The notes: generated by a model from the letters alone, not told the origin. Counted from the first letter of the stretch, positions 1-7,764 are shown. The stretch is DNA of 21,898 nt from CBDHHC01 sp050633205 (GCA_050633205.1 JBOEGA010000193.1:1-21898), one strand, 5' to 3'. A program made the numbers and translations.

Positions 1-73
1 GTGTGAGGCCGAACGGTTACTTTTTGGGCAATTTTACATCCATCAAAATCGTCTTAACTTATTGAAATACAAA

Positions 74-118
74 GCGACCCCGACAGGATTCGAACCTTCG
101 ACCCCCAGATTAGGAAAG
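74..118 (-). pseudogene. 3' half of a tRNA-Arg-like gene (possible attachment-site remnant)
   Basis: Read on the minus strand, this stretch has an anticodon loop TTCCTAA (anticodon CCT, Arg), the 3' anticodon-stem strand, a T loop TTCGAAT and a 3' acceptor strand ending CGGGGTC. The 5' half is absent: the sequence upstream on the minus strand cannot form the D arm, the 5' anticodon stem or a 5' acceptor strand matching GACCCCG. The T stem is also imperfect, with GAAGG facing CCTGT, and no CCA is encoded. Family knowledge: tRNA-Arg genes are common targets of tyrosine integrases, which leave just such a 3' fragment at one island end. It could also be a decayed gene unrelated to integration. 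No integrase is visible here. Confidence 0.62.
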
Positions 119-307
119 AGAAATATTATCGTTTAAGCAATTGAATTTTATAGATAAATATTTTGTTTGTGCCGCTCGTGCGCCAATGAAATCTCTTGCA
201 GATCAAAATCTCAAGTCCCCTCAGTAAAGTTGATCAACTCTGAATTTTTATTCCAGTTTTTGTCTAATAATTTCTCGTTTTTTTCCATCAGTTCATCCAC
301 TGTCCTT

Positions 308-356
308 GTAAGCCATGATCTGCATTCCGCTACGCTCTATGCAGTTCATGGCTTAC
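308..356. repeat. 18-bp near-perfect inverted repeat (hairpin)
   Basis: The arm at 308-325 (GTAAGCCATGATCTGCAT) pairs with 339-356 with a single mismatch around a 13-base loop. A shorter perfect palindrome (GGTCT-GT-AGACC) lies just downstream, near 378-389. No T run follows, so this does not look like an intrinsic terminator. The surrounding 119-515 shows no convincing gene on either strand and only short open frames. It may be a remnant of mobile DNA next to the tRNA scar, but I do not recognise an insertion-sequence family. Confidence 0.55.
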
Positions 357-515
357 AACCGCTTCCAGAGCAGGAGGTCTGTAGACCAGTGAGCTTAATC
401 AGTTTGAACAATATCACGAGACAATGCCAGATTGTTACCACGATCATACTCATTGCAAGTGGCATCGTTAGGCGCAAGTAGCAATTCTCACAGCACACCT
501 GAGACGCATTTGAAA

Positions 516-614
516 AAAGCACTTTATAATAGCCAATAGTATAACCCATTTTCGAATAAATTAGAATGCAAACTGGTATACCATTTATTCATTATATGGT
601 ATACCATATGCCAT
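516..614 (+). promoter_or_regulatory. Operator module 1 (three GntR-type palindromes) upstream of the ABC transporter operon
   Basis: Three palindromic sites lie in one array. A degenerate TAGTATAACC is at 537-546, a perfect TGGTATACCA at 574-583, and a perfect TGGTATACCA at 597-606 inside ATATGGTATACCATAT. The centre-to-centre spacings are 37 and 23 bp. The same array with the same spacing recurs before two other operons in this window. The core matches the inverted-repeat style of FadR-family GntR operators (UxuR/ExuR sites are of the TTGGTATACCAA type), so the regulator encoded at 16258-16953 is the obvious candidate. No convincing -35/-10 pair was found, so the position of the sites relative to the transcription start is unknown. 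Confidence 0.8.
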
Positions 615-946
615 CCGTTAATATCAAGTGAGCTTGTGGATACGCAACTCAGCACATTCTACTACGCTCAAAAGGGACAGATAACGGAATAAATACTGAG
701 AAAGTACGAAGATATGAGACCGCACAAGTTCACTTGTGGTCTTAAATTTAATGATGATGCGAAGTTCTGGTTGTGATTGTGAACTAACCGGAAAAGTTGG
801 GAGGACTTGAGAAGGTTCCTGCTTTGTAAAAGTACGATGGTTCTTTGGCCAGGTTACTTCAAAGCAAAGCTAAATTGGGACAAAACATCTTAGATCGAAC
901 AATAGCTTTAGTAGAAGATAAAAATCAAACTAGTGAGGAAATTAGA
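615..946 (+). promoter_or_regulatory. Long putative 5' leader of the ABC operon with a small hairpin
   Basis: About 330 bases separate the operator array from the start codon of the binding-protein gene. They contain no credible gene. A hairpin at 717-742 has two 5-bp stem segments (AGACC/GGTCT and ACAAG/CTTGT), a 2-base bulge and a TTCA loop. A reading frame enters from a TTG at 845 but lacks a ribosome binding site, and it precedes a clean signal peptide, so I treat it as untranslated. No known riboswitch was recognised. Confidence 0.35.
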
Positions 947-2062
947 ATGAAGAAGGTTATGTTGATCGCGGCTTCTGCATTTATATTCAGTGGCGTCGCA
1001 CAGGCTGCTCCCGAAAATGTTTCCGGTCCGGGAGTAGAAGCTTCCTGCTTCAAACCCTGGGATGCTGATACAAAACATTTCAAATACAAAGCAAAAAAAG
1101 GACCTTATAAGGTAGCACTTGCGAATGGCTTTATTGCGAACTCCTGGCGCATTCAAATGATCCAGACCGCAAAAGCTTATGCCGAGCAGCCTGAAGTGAA
1201 AAAGCTCATTAAAGAGTTCAAGGTGATTTCGACAGGTGAAGACCTTCCAGCACAGGTTGCTGCCGTGGAAAACTTTATCAACTCCGGTTATGATGCAGTT
1301 ATTGTTAATGCTTTGAATCCAGCAGCCTTCAAACCTGTTGTTAAAAAAGCTAACAGAGCAGGGGTTATCCTACTTTCCTTTGATAATGTTATTGAGTCTC
1401 CTGAAGCCTTAATGGTCAATGTTGATCAGGTTGAAATTGGCCGTCAGATGGCCAGGTTCCTAATTGAAAAAGTCAAAAAAGCTGATGCAAAAGTTATTGA
1501 AGTTCGAGGTCCGTCAGGAAACTCCGTCGATAGAGATCGCCATAACGGTTTTCATGAAGCCCTGAAGAAAAAGGGTGTAAAGTGGGAAATCGTTGAGACT
1601 GTTGGTAAGTGGGACGATGGTACTGCGCAAAAAGCAGTTGCTGATGCTATCGCCGTGCATAAAAAGTTCGATGGCATATACGTGCAAGCTGGTTCAACCG
1701 GTGCAGTGCGTGCTTTGATAGATGCCAAACATGCCATGATCCCCGTTGCTGGAGAAACTGAAAACGGCTTCCGTAAGCTTTGTGGTAAACATGGTAATGC
1801 AGGTCTGCATTGTGCATCTTCTGGAACAGGCCCTGCTCAGGTGGCAGTAACGATCAAAGCTGCGTTGGCTGCGCTACAAGGGAATGTCCTACCACAGGCA
1901 ATCAAATTACCGATCTCAACTACAGTTACTCCTGACTTCAAGGATGGGAAAAACTATTTTTCCAATCTGTCTGATAATTTCTTTGTAGGTAACGCATTTC
2001 CGGATTGCAAAATTGGCTTTACCGCGAAAGAAATTAAGGCACAAAGTAAGGATAACAACTAA
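947..2062 (+). CDS. Sugar ABC transporter periplasmic substrate-binding protein (RbsB-like)
   Basis: This is a 371-residue periplasmic binding protein that should capture a sugar and deliver it to the ATPase and permeases encoded next. The ATG at 947 is preferred over a longer frame from a TTG at 845. It follows GTGAGGAA with a 6-base gap and begins with a classic signal peptide (MKKVMLIAASAF... cleaved after AQA, about residue 20). The mature part has the two-lobed Peripla_BP_4/RbsB pattern: an early beta-strand with ALANGF, then DAVIVNALNP, VILLSFDN, then KFDGIYVQAGSTGAVRAL and VAGETENGFR. Its gene order (binding protein, double ATPase, two permeases) recalls the galactofuranose, rhamnose and AI-2 importers. 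The true ligand cannot be read from sequence; a pentose, hexose or uronic sugar are all possible. Confidence 0.88.
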   Translation: MKKVMLIAASAFIFSGVAQAAPENVSGPGVEASCFKPWDADTKHFKYKAKKGPYKVALANGFIANSWRIQMIQTAKAYAEQPEVKKLIKEFKVISTGEDLPAQVAAVENFINSGYDAVIVNALNPAAFKPVVKKANRAGVILLSFDNVIESPEALMVNVDQVEIGRQMARFLIEKVKKADAKVIEVRGPSGNSVDRDRHNGFHEALKKKGVKWEIVETVGKWDDGTAQKAVADAIAVHKKFDGIYVQAGSTGAVRALIDAKHAMIPVAGETENGFRKLCGKHGNAGLHCASSGTGPAQVAVTIKAALAALQGNVLPQAIKLPISTTVTPDFKDGKNYFSNLSDNFFVGNAFPDCKIGFTAKEIKAQSKDNN

Positions 2063-2087
2063 CACACACAAGGCTTAGCAGAAAAAC

Positions 2088-2122
2088 ATCACCTGTAGGC
2101 ATATCCGGTGCCTTCAGGTGAT
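2088..2122 (+). other. Intercistronic hairpin after the binding-protein gene
   Basis: ATCACCTGTAGGCA (2088-2101) pairs with TGCCTTCAGGTGAT (2109-2122). The stem is 14 bp with one T-T mismatch and a 7-base loop. No T run follows, so it is more likely an mRNA-stabilising or processing structure than a terminator. Such structures after the first gene often keep binding-protein mRNA in excess over the membrane components. A similar hairpin follows dctP in this window. Confidence 0.6.
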
Positions 2123-2189
2123 AATACACCAATATTCCTCTAAAGAATAAAATACATTCACAACAGATAATAGAGGGCGCATCCGGCAC

Positions 2190-3716
2190 ATGCAAAACTT
2201 TCTAAAACTAAAAAATATGACAAAGCGGTACGGTGGTGTGACAGCACTTAATTCTGCAGATTTTTCCTGTGATGCAGGAAAAATTCACGCAATACTGGGG
2301 GAAAATGGAGCTGGAAAATCAACACTTATTAAAATCATCAGTGGTGTTGTCCAGCAGGACGAGGGAACGCTTGCACTTGATGAAAAAGAAATCAACCTGT
2401 CCAGCCCCCTTGATGCCATAAAAAACGGGATAGTCTGTATTTTCCAGGAACTGAGCCTTGTGCCAGATCTGACTGTTGCTGAAAATATCTGTTTATATAA
2501 CCCACCCAGGAAAGGTCTGATCATTGATAAAAAGGAGCAAAACAGAATTGCTCTGGAAACCCTGAAAAAACTGAATATTGATGATATTCCGGCAAATATA
2601 CTCGTAAGTGACCTGCCTTTATCTCGTAAACAAGTGGTAGAAATAGCCAAAGCAATTCGTCTTGACCCCCAAATTTTGATCCTCGATGAAGCTACGTCAG
2701 CTTTAACAGCCAAAGATGTTGAAAAGGTATTCACATTACTCAAAGAATTGAGGGAAGAGGGAAAAACCATTCTCTATATATCCCATCGTATGAACGAGAT
2801 TGAAGAGCTTGCAGATGATTGTACGGTCTTTCGGAATGGCCAGCATGTCGCTACTTTTGCCAATGGAACCAAAAAGCACGATGAAATTATAGAAATGATG
2901 ATAGGAAGGGATTATGAGCATACCTTTCCTCCCAAACCCGAAAAAAATGAACGTACAGAAGCAATACTGGAAGTCGAGAATCTTTCCTGGGAAGCCAGTC
3001 TAAAAGGTATTACTCTTTCTGTCGGAAAAGGAGAGATTATTGGGCTTGGCGGGCTTGATGGTCAGGGACAACGGGAGTTCCTTCTTGCTTTGTTTGGCGT
3101 CTTGTCCAACCTGTCAGGAACCATAAAAATAGATGGTACTGAAGTTCAGTTTAACTCCCCCAAAGCAGCTAAGAAAAATAAAACGGGTGTAGCCCTTATC
3201 CCTGAAGACAGAAAAACCGAGGGTCTACTACTGCCAATGTCAATTTCCAATAACCTTTCACTCGCAATTGTTGATCAACTCTCAAATAACCTGGTTATCA
3301 ATAACAGGGAAGAAAAAACTAAAATTGATGAAATGGTCAAACTTCTCAATATTAAAGTTGGTCATTTGAACAATAATGTTGACTCTTTGTCGGGTGGCAA
3401 TCAACAGAAAGTCGTGATCGGAAAGTGGTTACTAACCGAAGCAAAAATCATACTTCTCAATGATCCAACCCGAGGTATTGATGTTGGAACCAAACAGGAA
3501 ATTTATGTCTTACTGCGCAAGCTTGCGGATGCCGGTGCCAGTATATTATTTTATTCAACGGACTATGATGAGTTGATCGGGTGTTGCGATCATGTTGCAG
3601 TCTTTTATGACGGACAAATTGTACAAACACTCTCAGGGAAACAGATTACCGAAAGAGCGCTTATTTCCAGCGCCTTGAATATTCACGAAACAAACAACCT
3701 GGAGGCTGTACAGTGA
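2190..3716 (+). CDS. Sugar ABC transporter ATPase, two fused nucleotide-binding domains (RbsA/MglA-like)
   Basis: This 508-residue protein energises import of the sugar held by the upstream binding protein. NBD1 (about 1-235) has an intact Walker A GENGAGKST at residues 37-45, a Walker B ILILDEATSAL and a variant signature LSRKQ where many relatives have LSxGQ. NBD2 (about 250-500) has the degenerate Walker A typical of this subfamily (GLGGLDGQGQR), a full signature LSGGNQQ and a Walker B ILLNDPTRGID. In that last motif the usual DE pair is ND. One fully catalytic and one degenerate site is normal for RbsA-type importers. The start at 2190 lies 12 bases after AGAGGG. The stop overlaps the GTG start of the next gene, implying translational coupling. 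Confidence 0.92.
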   Translation: MQNFLKLKNMTKRYGGVTALNSADFSCDAGKIHAILGENGAGKSTLIKIISGVVQQDEGTLALDEKEINLSSPLDAIKNGIVCIFQELSLVPDLTVAENICLYNPPRKGLIIDKKEQNRIALETLKKLNIDDIPANILVSDLPLSRKQVVEIAKAIRLDPQILILDEATSALTAKDVEKVFTLLKELREEGKTILYISHRMNEIEELADDCTVFRNGQHVATFANGTKKHDEIIEMMIGRDYEHTFPPKPEKNERTEAILEVENLSWEASLKGITLSVGKGEIIGLGGLDGQGQREFLLALFGVLSNLSGTIKIDGTEVQFNSPKAAKKNKTGVALIPEDRKTEGLLLPMSISNNLSLAIVDQLSNNLVINNREEKTKIDEMVKLLNIKVGHLNNNVDSLSGGNQQKVVIGKWLLTEAKIILLNDPTRGIDVGTKQEIYVLLRKLADAGASILFYSTDYDELIGCCDHVAVFYDGQIVQTLSGKQITERALISSALNIHETNNLEAVQ

Positions 3717-4693
3717 CTTCCTGGAAATACTCCCTAAAGCAAAACCTGCCAATAGTAGTAGCAAGCTTTGTTTTTATAATCATGTTCGCCGTTTATTCAT
3801 TTAAACATCCTGCTGGCCTCACTCCTTTTGTTGCTACTACAGCAGCAAACAAAGGTGTCTTACTAGCATTGATTGCAATAGCACAAACTCTGCCAGTGCT
3901 AACTGCTGGGATAGATTTATCTGTCGGCATGATTTTTATATTATCGAACTGCCTTGCTTCAACAATTGTGGTTGGTACCACGGGTGAAACAACACTTGGT
4001 ATCATTATTGTGCTGCTCTGTTCAACACTATGTGGAATGCTCAACGGAGCAGTCATTGTTTATGGAAGATTACAGCCAATAATTACAACCGTAGCTACTG
4101 GATCTATTTTTTTTGGACTGTCTTTGATATTGCGCCCTGCCCCTGGCGGAGACGTTAATGAAACACTGGCAGATGCGCTCACTGGTCAAACCTTCGGAAT
4201 TATACCAACATCTCTGTTGGTGCTTTTGGCTATTATTGTATTGATTTGGCTTCCTTTCAAAAAATCAGTATATGGTCGTGCGGTTTATGCGGCGGGCTCT
4301 TCAGAAAGTGCTGCTTATATGTCAGGGTTGAATATAAAATCAGGAAAGTTTCTGGCCTATTCAATGGCCGGACTTTTTTCAGGCCTGGCTGGACTTATGT
4401 TGACCTTTATTACGTATGCCGGTGAAGCGAATGCTGCACTAGGAGGTGGGTATACGTTATATTCCATTGCATCTGTCGTAATTGGGGGAACCTCTCTTTA
4501 CGGAGGTGTCGGAGGTGCTGTTGGATCAGTCATTGGTGCTTTTGTATTTCGCACAATAGGTGATCTCCTTTTTGTTTTTGACCTGGATGCATTGTATCAG
4601 CCGCTTTTTATAGGTGTCGTATTAATCTTCACTGTAAGCCTAGGAGCTTTTCGCCTGCTTAGAGTTCGTAATCGATTGGATCTGCTCAAATGA
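3713..4693 (+). CDS. Sugar ABC transporter permease 1 (RbsC-like)
   Basis: This 326-residue integral membrane protein has the BPD_transp_2 architecture of ribose-type permeases, with about eight to ten hydrophobic segments. Family motifs include LTAGIDLSVGMIF near residue 65, the cytoplasmic loop YAAGSSESAAYMSGLN near 195 and the late GGTSLYGGVGGAVGS loop near 260. Translation begins at a GTG whose last two bases overlap the TGA of the ATPase gene, preceded by CTGGAGG with good spacing. The gene ends in an ATGA overlap with the second permease. The tight coupling and sequence differences suggest an obligate heterodimer with the next gene product, as in YtfT/YjfF or LsrC/LsrD, rather than the homodimer of the ribose system. 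Confidence 0.9.
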   Translation: MTSWKYSLKQNLPIVVASFVFIIMFAVYSFKHPAGLTPFVATTAANKGVLLALIAIAQTLPVLTAGIDLSVGMIFILSNCLASTIVVGTTGETTLGIIIVLLCSTLCGMLNGAVIVYGRLQPIITTVATGSIFFGLSLILRPAPGGDVNETLADALTGQTFGIIPTSLLVLLAIIVLIWLPFKKSVYGRAVYAAGSSESAAYMSGLNIKSGKFLAYSMAGLFSGLAGLMLTFITYAGEANAALGGGYTLYSIASVVIGGTSLYGGVGGAVGSVIGAFVFRTIGDLLFVFDLDALYQPLFIGVVLIFTVSLGAFRLLRVRNRLDLLK

Positions 4694-5685
4694 TACAAGT
4701 TAATAACATGCTACCAAAAGTAGAGCGTCCTGTGGTTCTTGCATTTATATGTATTGGATTACTTCTTTTTCTAGGCAGTCTGTACACGCCAAACTTCCTG
4801 TCAGCAGATTACCTTCTTAAACAACTCCAGCTTGGTGCTTTTCTGGGCATCATTGCCACCGGTGTTATGCTGATAATACTTCTTGGGCACATTGACCTGT
4901 CGATTCCCTGGGTCCTGACTTCAAGTGCAATGATGGCCACTGCAGTTGTTGGATGGTGGGGGGATGCCGGAACTGTCCTTGCTATTCCTGTGGGCATAAC
5001 TGTGGGTGCCCTATTTGGGATGATAAATGGATTTGGTGTTGCATATCTTCGTGTTCCCTCCATGATCTTTACTTTAGGAGTCAATGCGGTTGCGCAAGGA
5101 CTAATGGTTGTTTCTACAGGTGGCGCTGCTCCATTGGATTACGCAACTAAAACAATGCGCTTCTTGGGGGCTGGTTTTTCTTTCGGGGATACCGTACCCA
5201 ATTCTTTAATTGTCTGGGGGATGGTCGGGGCATCCACTATATTACTCTTGCAAAAAACATCATTTGGAAGATTTACCTATGCAATTGGAAACAAAGAGAC
5301 TGCTGCATACCTTTCCGGTGTGAATACAAGATGGATTGTTATGCTCTGCTTTATCATTGCTGGCGCACTTTATGGCTTGGCAGGTGTGCTGCTGGCCGGT
5401 TACAGCACCAAGGCTGCACAAGCAATGGGTGACCCTTACCTCCTGCCAGCAATAGCCGCAGTCGTCCTGGGAGGTACCTATATACTGGGGGGGCGTGGAA
5501 CCTATCTGGGCACAATTACAGGAGTTATATTGATAACATTGCTTCAAAGCATACTCAGAATTGTACAGCTGCCGGACAGCTGGCGAACTATATTTGAAGC
5601 ACCTGAATCTCTTAGAGAAATTGTTTATGGTGTTATTATTATTCTTATGATGCTGCTTTATGGGCGAGAGAAGAAAACTAGCTAG
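4690..5685 (+). CDS. Sugar ABC transporter permease 2 (RbsC-like)
   Basis: This is the second BPD_transp_2 permease, 331 residues, clearly homologous to but distinct from permease 1. It shows LLGHIDLSIPWVL near residue 60, YAIGNKETAAYLSGVN near 200 and GGTYILGGRGTYLG near 255, which are the counterparts of the motifs in the preceding gene. The start overlaps the preceding stop (ATGA). A second ATG ten codons on is a possible alternative, but the overlap favours the first. It is the last intact transport gene of this operon. A gap of 289 bases holding a decayed gene separates it from the downstream dehydrogenases, with no terminator visible, so read-through is likely. Confidence 0.9.
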   Translation: MIQVNNMLPKVERPVVLAFICIGLLLFLGSLYTPNFLSADYLLKQLQLGAFLGIIATGVMLIILLGHIDLSIPWVLTSSAMMATAVVGWWGDAGTVLAIPVGITVGALFGMINGFGVAYLRVPSMIFTLGVNAVAQGLMVVSTGGAAPLDYATKTMRFLGAGFSFGDTVPNSLIVWGMVGASTILLLQKTSFGRFTYAIGNKETAAYLSGVNTRWIVMLCFIIAGALYGLAGVLLAGYSTKAAQAMGDPYLLPAIAAVVLGGTYILGGRGTYLGTITGVILITLLQSILRIVQLPDSWRTIFEAPESLREIVYGVIIILMMLLYGREKKTS

Positions 5686-5759
5686 CTGGTGATGGAGGTC
5701 GAGACTAAAGATTTACCAACGAACCAGATGGCTCTTTTCTGTCGTAGTGTCAGGAGCTT

Positions 5760-5957
5760 ATGACAGTACAGTTTATTTTGCGATGGCATATTCAGCTTGG
5801 GAATGTTGTTATTCCGTATTCCGCTAACCCAGAACGTTAGGTTCAAAACCTTGACGTTTCTGATTTTGAGCGTACCCTTGCTAATATAGATGCGATTACA
5901 TCGCCAGATGTGGGCCTGGGCACTGGTCCTGATCCTTCTGTGTTTAAAATTATGTAA
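5760..5957 (+). pseudogene. Remnant of an aldo/keto reductase (C-terminal part, with internal stop)
   Basis: One frame from 5760 to the TAA at 5957 translates to a recognisable aldo/keto reductase C-terminus. It contains the block LRWHIQLGNVVIP, then SANPER, an in-frame TAG, and then NLDVSDFERTLANIDAI and GPDPSVF. Intact members of the 2,5-diketo-D-gluconate reductase group carry LRWHxQLGNVVIPKS, NxDVFDF and GPDP in this order. The N-terminal part, including the catalytic Tyr region, is missing, and the frame upstream of 5760 shows no homology and a stop. The gene was therefore truncated and then acquired a nonsense mutation. Its place between the importer and a sugar dehydrogenase suggests it once reduced or oxidised a pathway intermediate. 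The segment between 5686 and 5760 shows nothing recognisable. Confidence 0.8.
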
Positions 5958-5974
5958 GGTAAGGAATAAGGATT

Positions 5975-6787
5975 ATGAAACCAGAACTGTTTGATGTGGC
6001 TAATACCGTTGTACTGATCTCTGGTGGGAGCCGCGGGATTGGATATGCTTTTGCTGAAGCATTTGCCCTTCAGGGTGCCAGGGTAGTTATTACGGGAAGA
6101 AATGAGCAGTCTCTCATTGAAGCTTGTGAAGGAATGGAAACACATTCTCATCCTGTTACCTATCAAACCTCTGATGTTGCCGATGATAAAGCCATTGCAG
6201 CTTGCGTAGATGCAGTTATTGCCGAGCATGGCCGGATAGATACTTTGATCAATTGCGCTGGTGTGAATAAACGTATGCCGGCAACTGAATACACAGCAGA
6301 AGAATACGATCAGATTATGAATATAAATCTTCGGGGTTCTTTCCTGATGTCTCAGGCTGTTGGCAAACAAATGATTACTCAAAGAAGTGGCAATATCATT
6401 AATATAGATTCACTTTCGACTTATGGTGGGTTAACACATGTAATTCCTTATGCAATGAGCAAGTCGGGTTTAGGAAGCATGACACGAGGACTGGCACTTG
6501 AATGGGGAAAGTATGGAGTGAGGATTAATGGACTGGCGCCCGGATTTATTCTAACTGATCTGACGAATGAACTCTGGTCCAGCTCAACATTACAATCCTG
6601 GCATAAAGCAATTTCCCCTATTAAACGTTTAGGTCATGTTGATGATCTAATCGGTACTGCTGTTTTTCTGGCTTCTCCAGGGGCAGCTTATATCACGGGT
6701 CAGGTTATTCGAGTAGATGGCGGTATTTCTGCAGGTATAAAGTGGCCAATAGAAAATGATTTTGAAGTGAAAATTAATGAAGAATGA
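5975..6787 (+). CDS. SDR-family sugar or sugar-acid dehydrogenase (gluconate 5-dehydrogenase / KduD-like)
   Basis: This is a 270-residue classical short-chain dehydrogenase, probably NAD(P)-dependent and cytoplasmic. It has the cofactor motif GGSRGIG at residues 17-23, the structural NCAG at 93-96, a catalytic Ser in IDSLS near 146, and Tyr159 and Lys163 in YAMSK. It also has the C-terminal ITGQVIRVDGG block. Length and motif spacing are normal. Closest in appearance are gluconate 5-dehydrogenase and 2-deoxy-D-gluconate 3-dehydrogenase (KduD) types, but substrate cannot be read from sequence. It could equally oxidise an aldose to its lactone as the first step of a Weimberg-type route. A strong AAGGAATAAGG precedes the ATG. 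The 3' end overlaps the next gene by 11 bases. Confidence 0.85.
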   Translation: MKPELFDVANTVVLISGGSRGIGYAFAEAFALQGARVVITGRNEQSLIEACEGMETHSHPVTYQTSDVADDKAIAACVDAVIAEHGRIDTLINCAGVNKRMPATEYTAEEYDQIMNINLRGSFLMSQAVGKQMITQRSGNIINIDSLSTYGGLTHVIPYAMSKSGLGSMTRGLALEWGKYGVRINGLAPGFILTDLTNELWSSSTLQSWHKAISPIKRLGHVDDLIGTAVFLASPGAAYITGQVIRVDGGISAGIKWPIENDFEVKINEE

Positions 6788-7711
6788 TCTCGTTGTACTC
6801 GCCCCTATGCTGCCAAGTGTCATGGACACACTGTATGAGAACTTTGATGTTCATAAATACTGGGAAGCGAAAGATAAAAAACTTTTTTGGCTAGAGTTTC
6901 GTCAGTGCGTTTACTGGCAACCAATGGTCATGCAGGCTGTTCGGCTGAGATTATGGATGCCCTGCCAAACCTCGAATTAATTTCCTGTTTCGGGGGTGGT
7001 GTTGATGCCATTGATCTTGGTGCGGCTAAGGAAAGAGGGATTCGCGTTACTAATACGCAGGATGTACTCAGTGATGCTGTCGCTGAGCTGGCTATAGGTT
7101 TGATACTTAGTCTGAGTAGAAGGATTGTTGACGCAGACAGGCATATTCGTGAAGGCAAGTGGCCTAATGAGGGATACCCTCTGACAAAAGAGCTGACAGG
7201 TACTACTGTCGGAATACTCGGGCTTGGCCGTATTGGCAAGGAGATTGCCTATAGTGCACAGGCTTTTAAAATGCGTGTTGTCTATCATGGTCGTATGAAG
7301 CAGAAGTTTGTACCATTTCCATATTATGACGATCCGGAAGAAATGGCTCATGATATTGACTGGCTTGTTTGCGCAGTTCCCGGTGACACTTCGACAATAG
7401 GTTTAATTGACCAAAAAATTATGAAAGCACTTGGTGCCAAGGGTGCCATCATTAACGTCGGGCGTGGTTCCCTGATTAATGAAGGTGCAATGATAAAGCT
7501 ACTTAAAACTGGTGAACTTGGCGGGGCGGCACTTGATGTATTTGAGCAGGAACCCAGGATGTCCAAGGAACTTTGGTCAATGTCAAATGTGGTTTTATCT
7601 CCTCATCAGGGAAGCGCTACGGAAAAAACGCGATGGTCTATGGGGGATCTTGTTGTAGGTAACTTGCTAGCATATAGAGATGGAGACCCGTTAATCACGC
7701 CTGTTGTATAG
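6777..7711 (+). pseudogene. D-isomer-specific 2-hydroxyacid dehydrogenase, split by a one-base frameshift
   Basis: Two frames together make one protein of about 311 residues. Residues 1-37 are read from the ATG at 6777 and the rest from the frame entering at TTG 6887. The switch falls in a run of six T (6883-6888). A seventh T would restore KKLFLARVSSVRLL and a normal family length. The second part carries all catalytic landmarks (numbers in the restored protein): GLGRIG for NAD binding at 149-154, Arg230 in NVGRGS, Glu259 in FEQEP and His277 in SPHQGSA. It should interconvert a 2-keto acid and a D-2-hydroxy acid, for example glyoxylate or hydroxypyruvate type substrates. The gene is last in the operon, overlaps the SDR gene and is followed at once by a terminator. 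Sequencing error, true mutation or slippage are all possible. Confidence 0.8.
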
Positions 7712-7751
7712 AGCATGACTATGTAAAGTCGAAAAACGTCATGCTCTTTTT
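7710..7751 (+). terminator. Rho-independent terminator of the ABC/dehydrogenase operon
   Basis: A perfect 10-bp stem, AGAGCATGAC (7710-7719) with GTCATGCTCT (7738-7747), flanks an 18-base loop and is followed by a T run on the plus strand. The stem starts inside the stop codon of the hydroxyacid dehydrogenase. The opposite side has no T run for minus-strand transcripts, so it mainly serves the plus-strand operon, although convergent genes meet here. Confidence 0.85.
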
Positions 7752-7764
7752 CCTTAAGGTATTT

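Noticed and set aside
308..475. Possible integron attC site (GTTAGGC near 467 with upstream hairpin)
   Set aside because: No matching complementary RYYYAAC end is found at a fitting distance, and the hairpin arms do not carry the attC core boxes.
525..546. TATAAT at 525-530 or TAGTAT at 537-542 as a -10 box of the ABC operon
   Set aside because: No fitting -35 box, and TATAAT is not conserved in the other two modules. TAGTATAACC is better explained as a degenerate operator, although a promoter role is not excluded.
167..549. Open frames at 167-481 (plus) and 346-549 (minus)
   Set aside because: They lack ribosome binding sites and family resemblance, and their composition looks non-coding.
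845..946. Extended N-terminus of the sugar-binding protein from TTG 845
   Set aside because: No ribosome binding site, and it would bury a perfect signal peptide that starts at ATG 947 behind GTGAGGAA.
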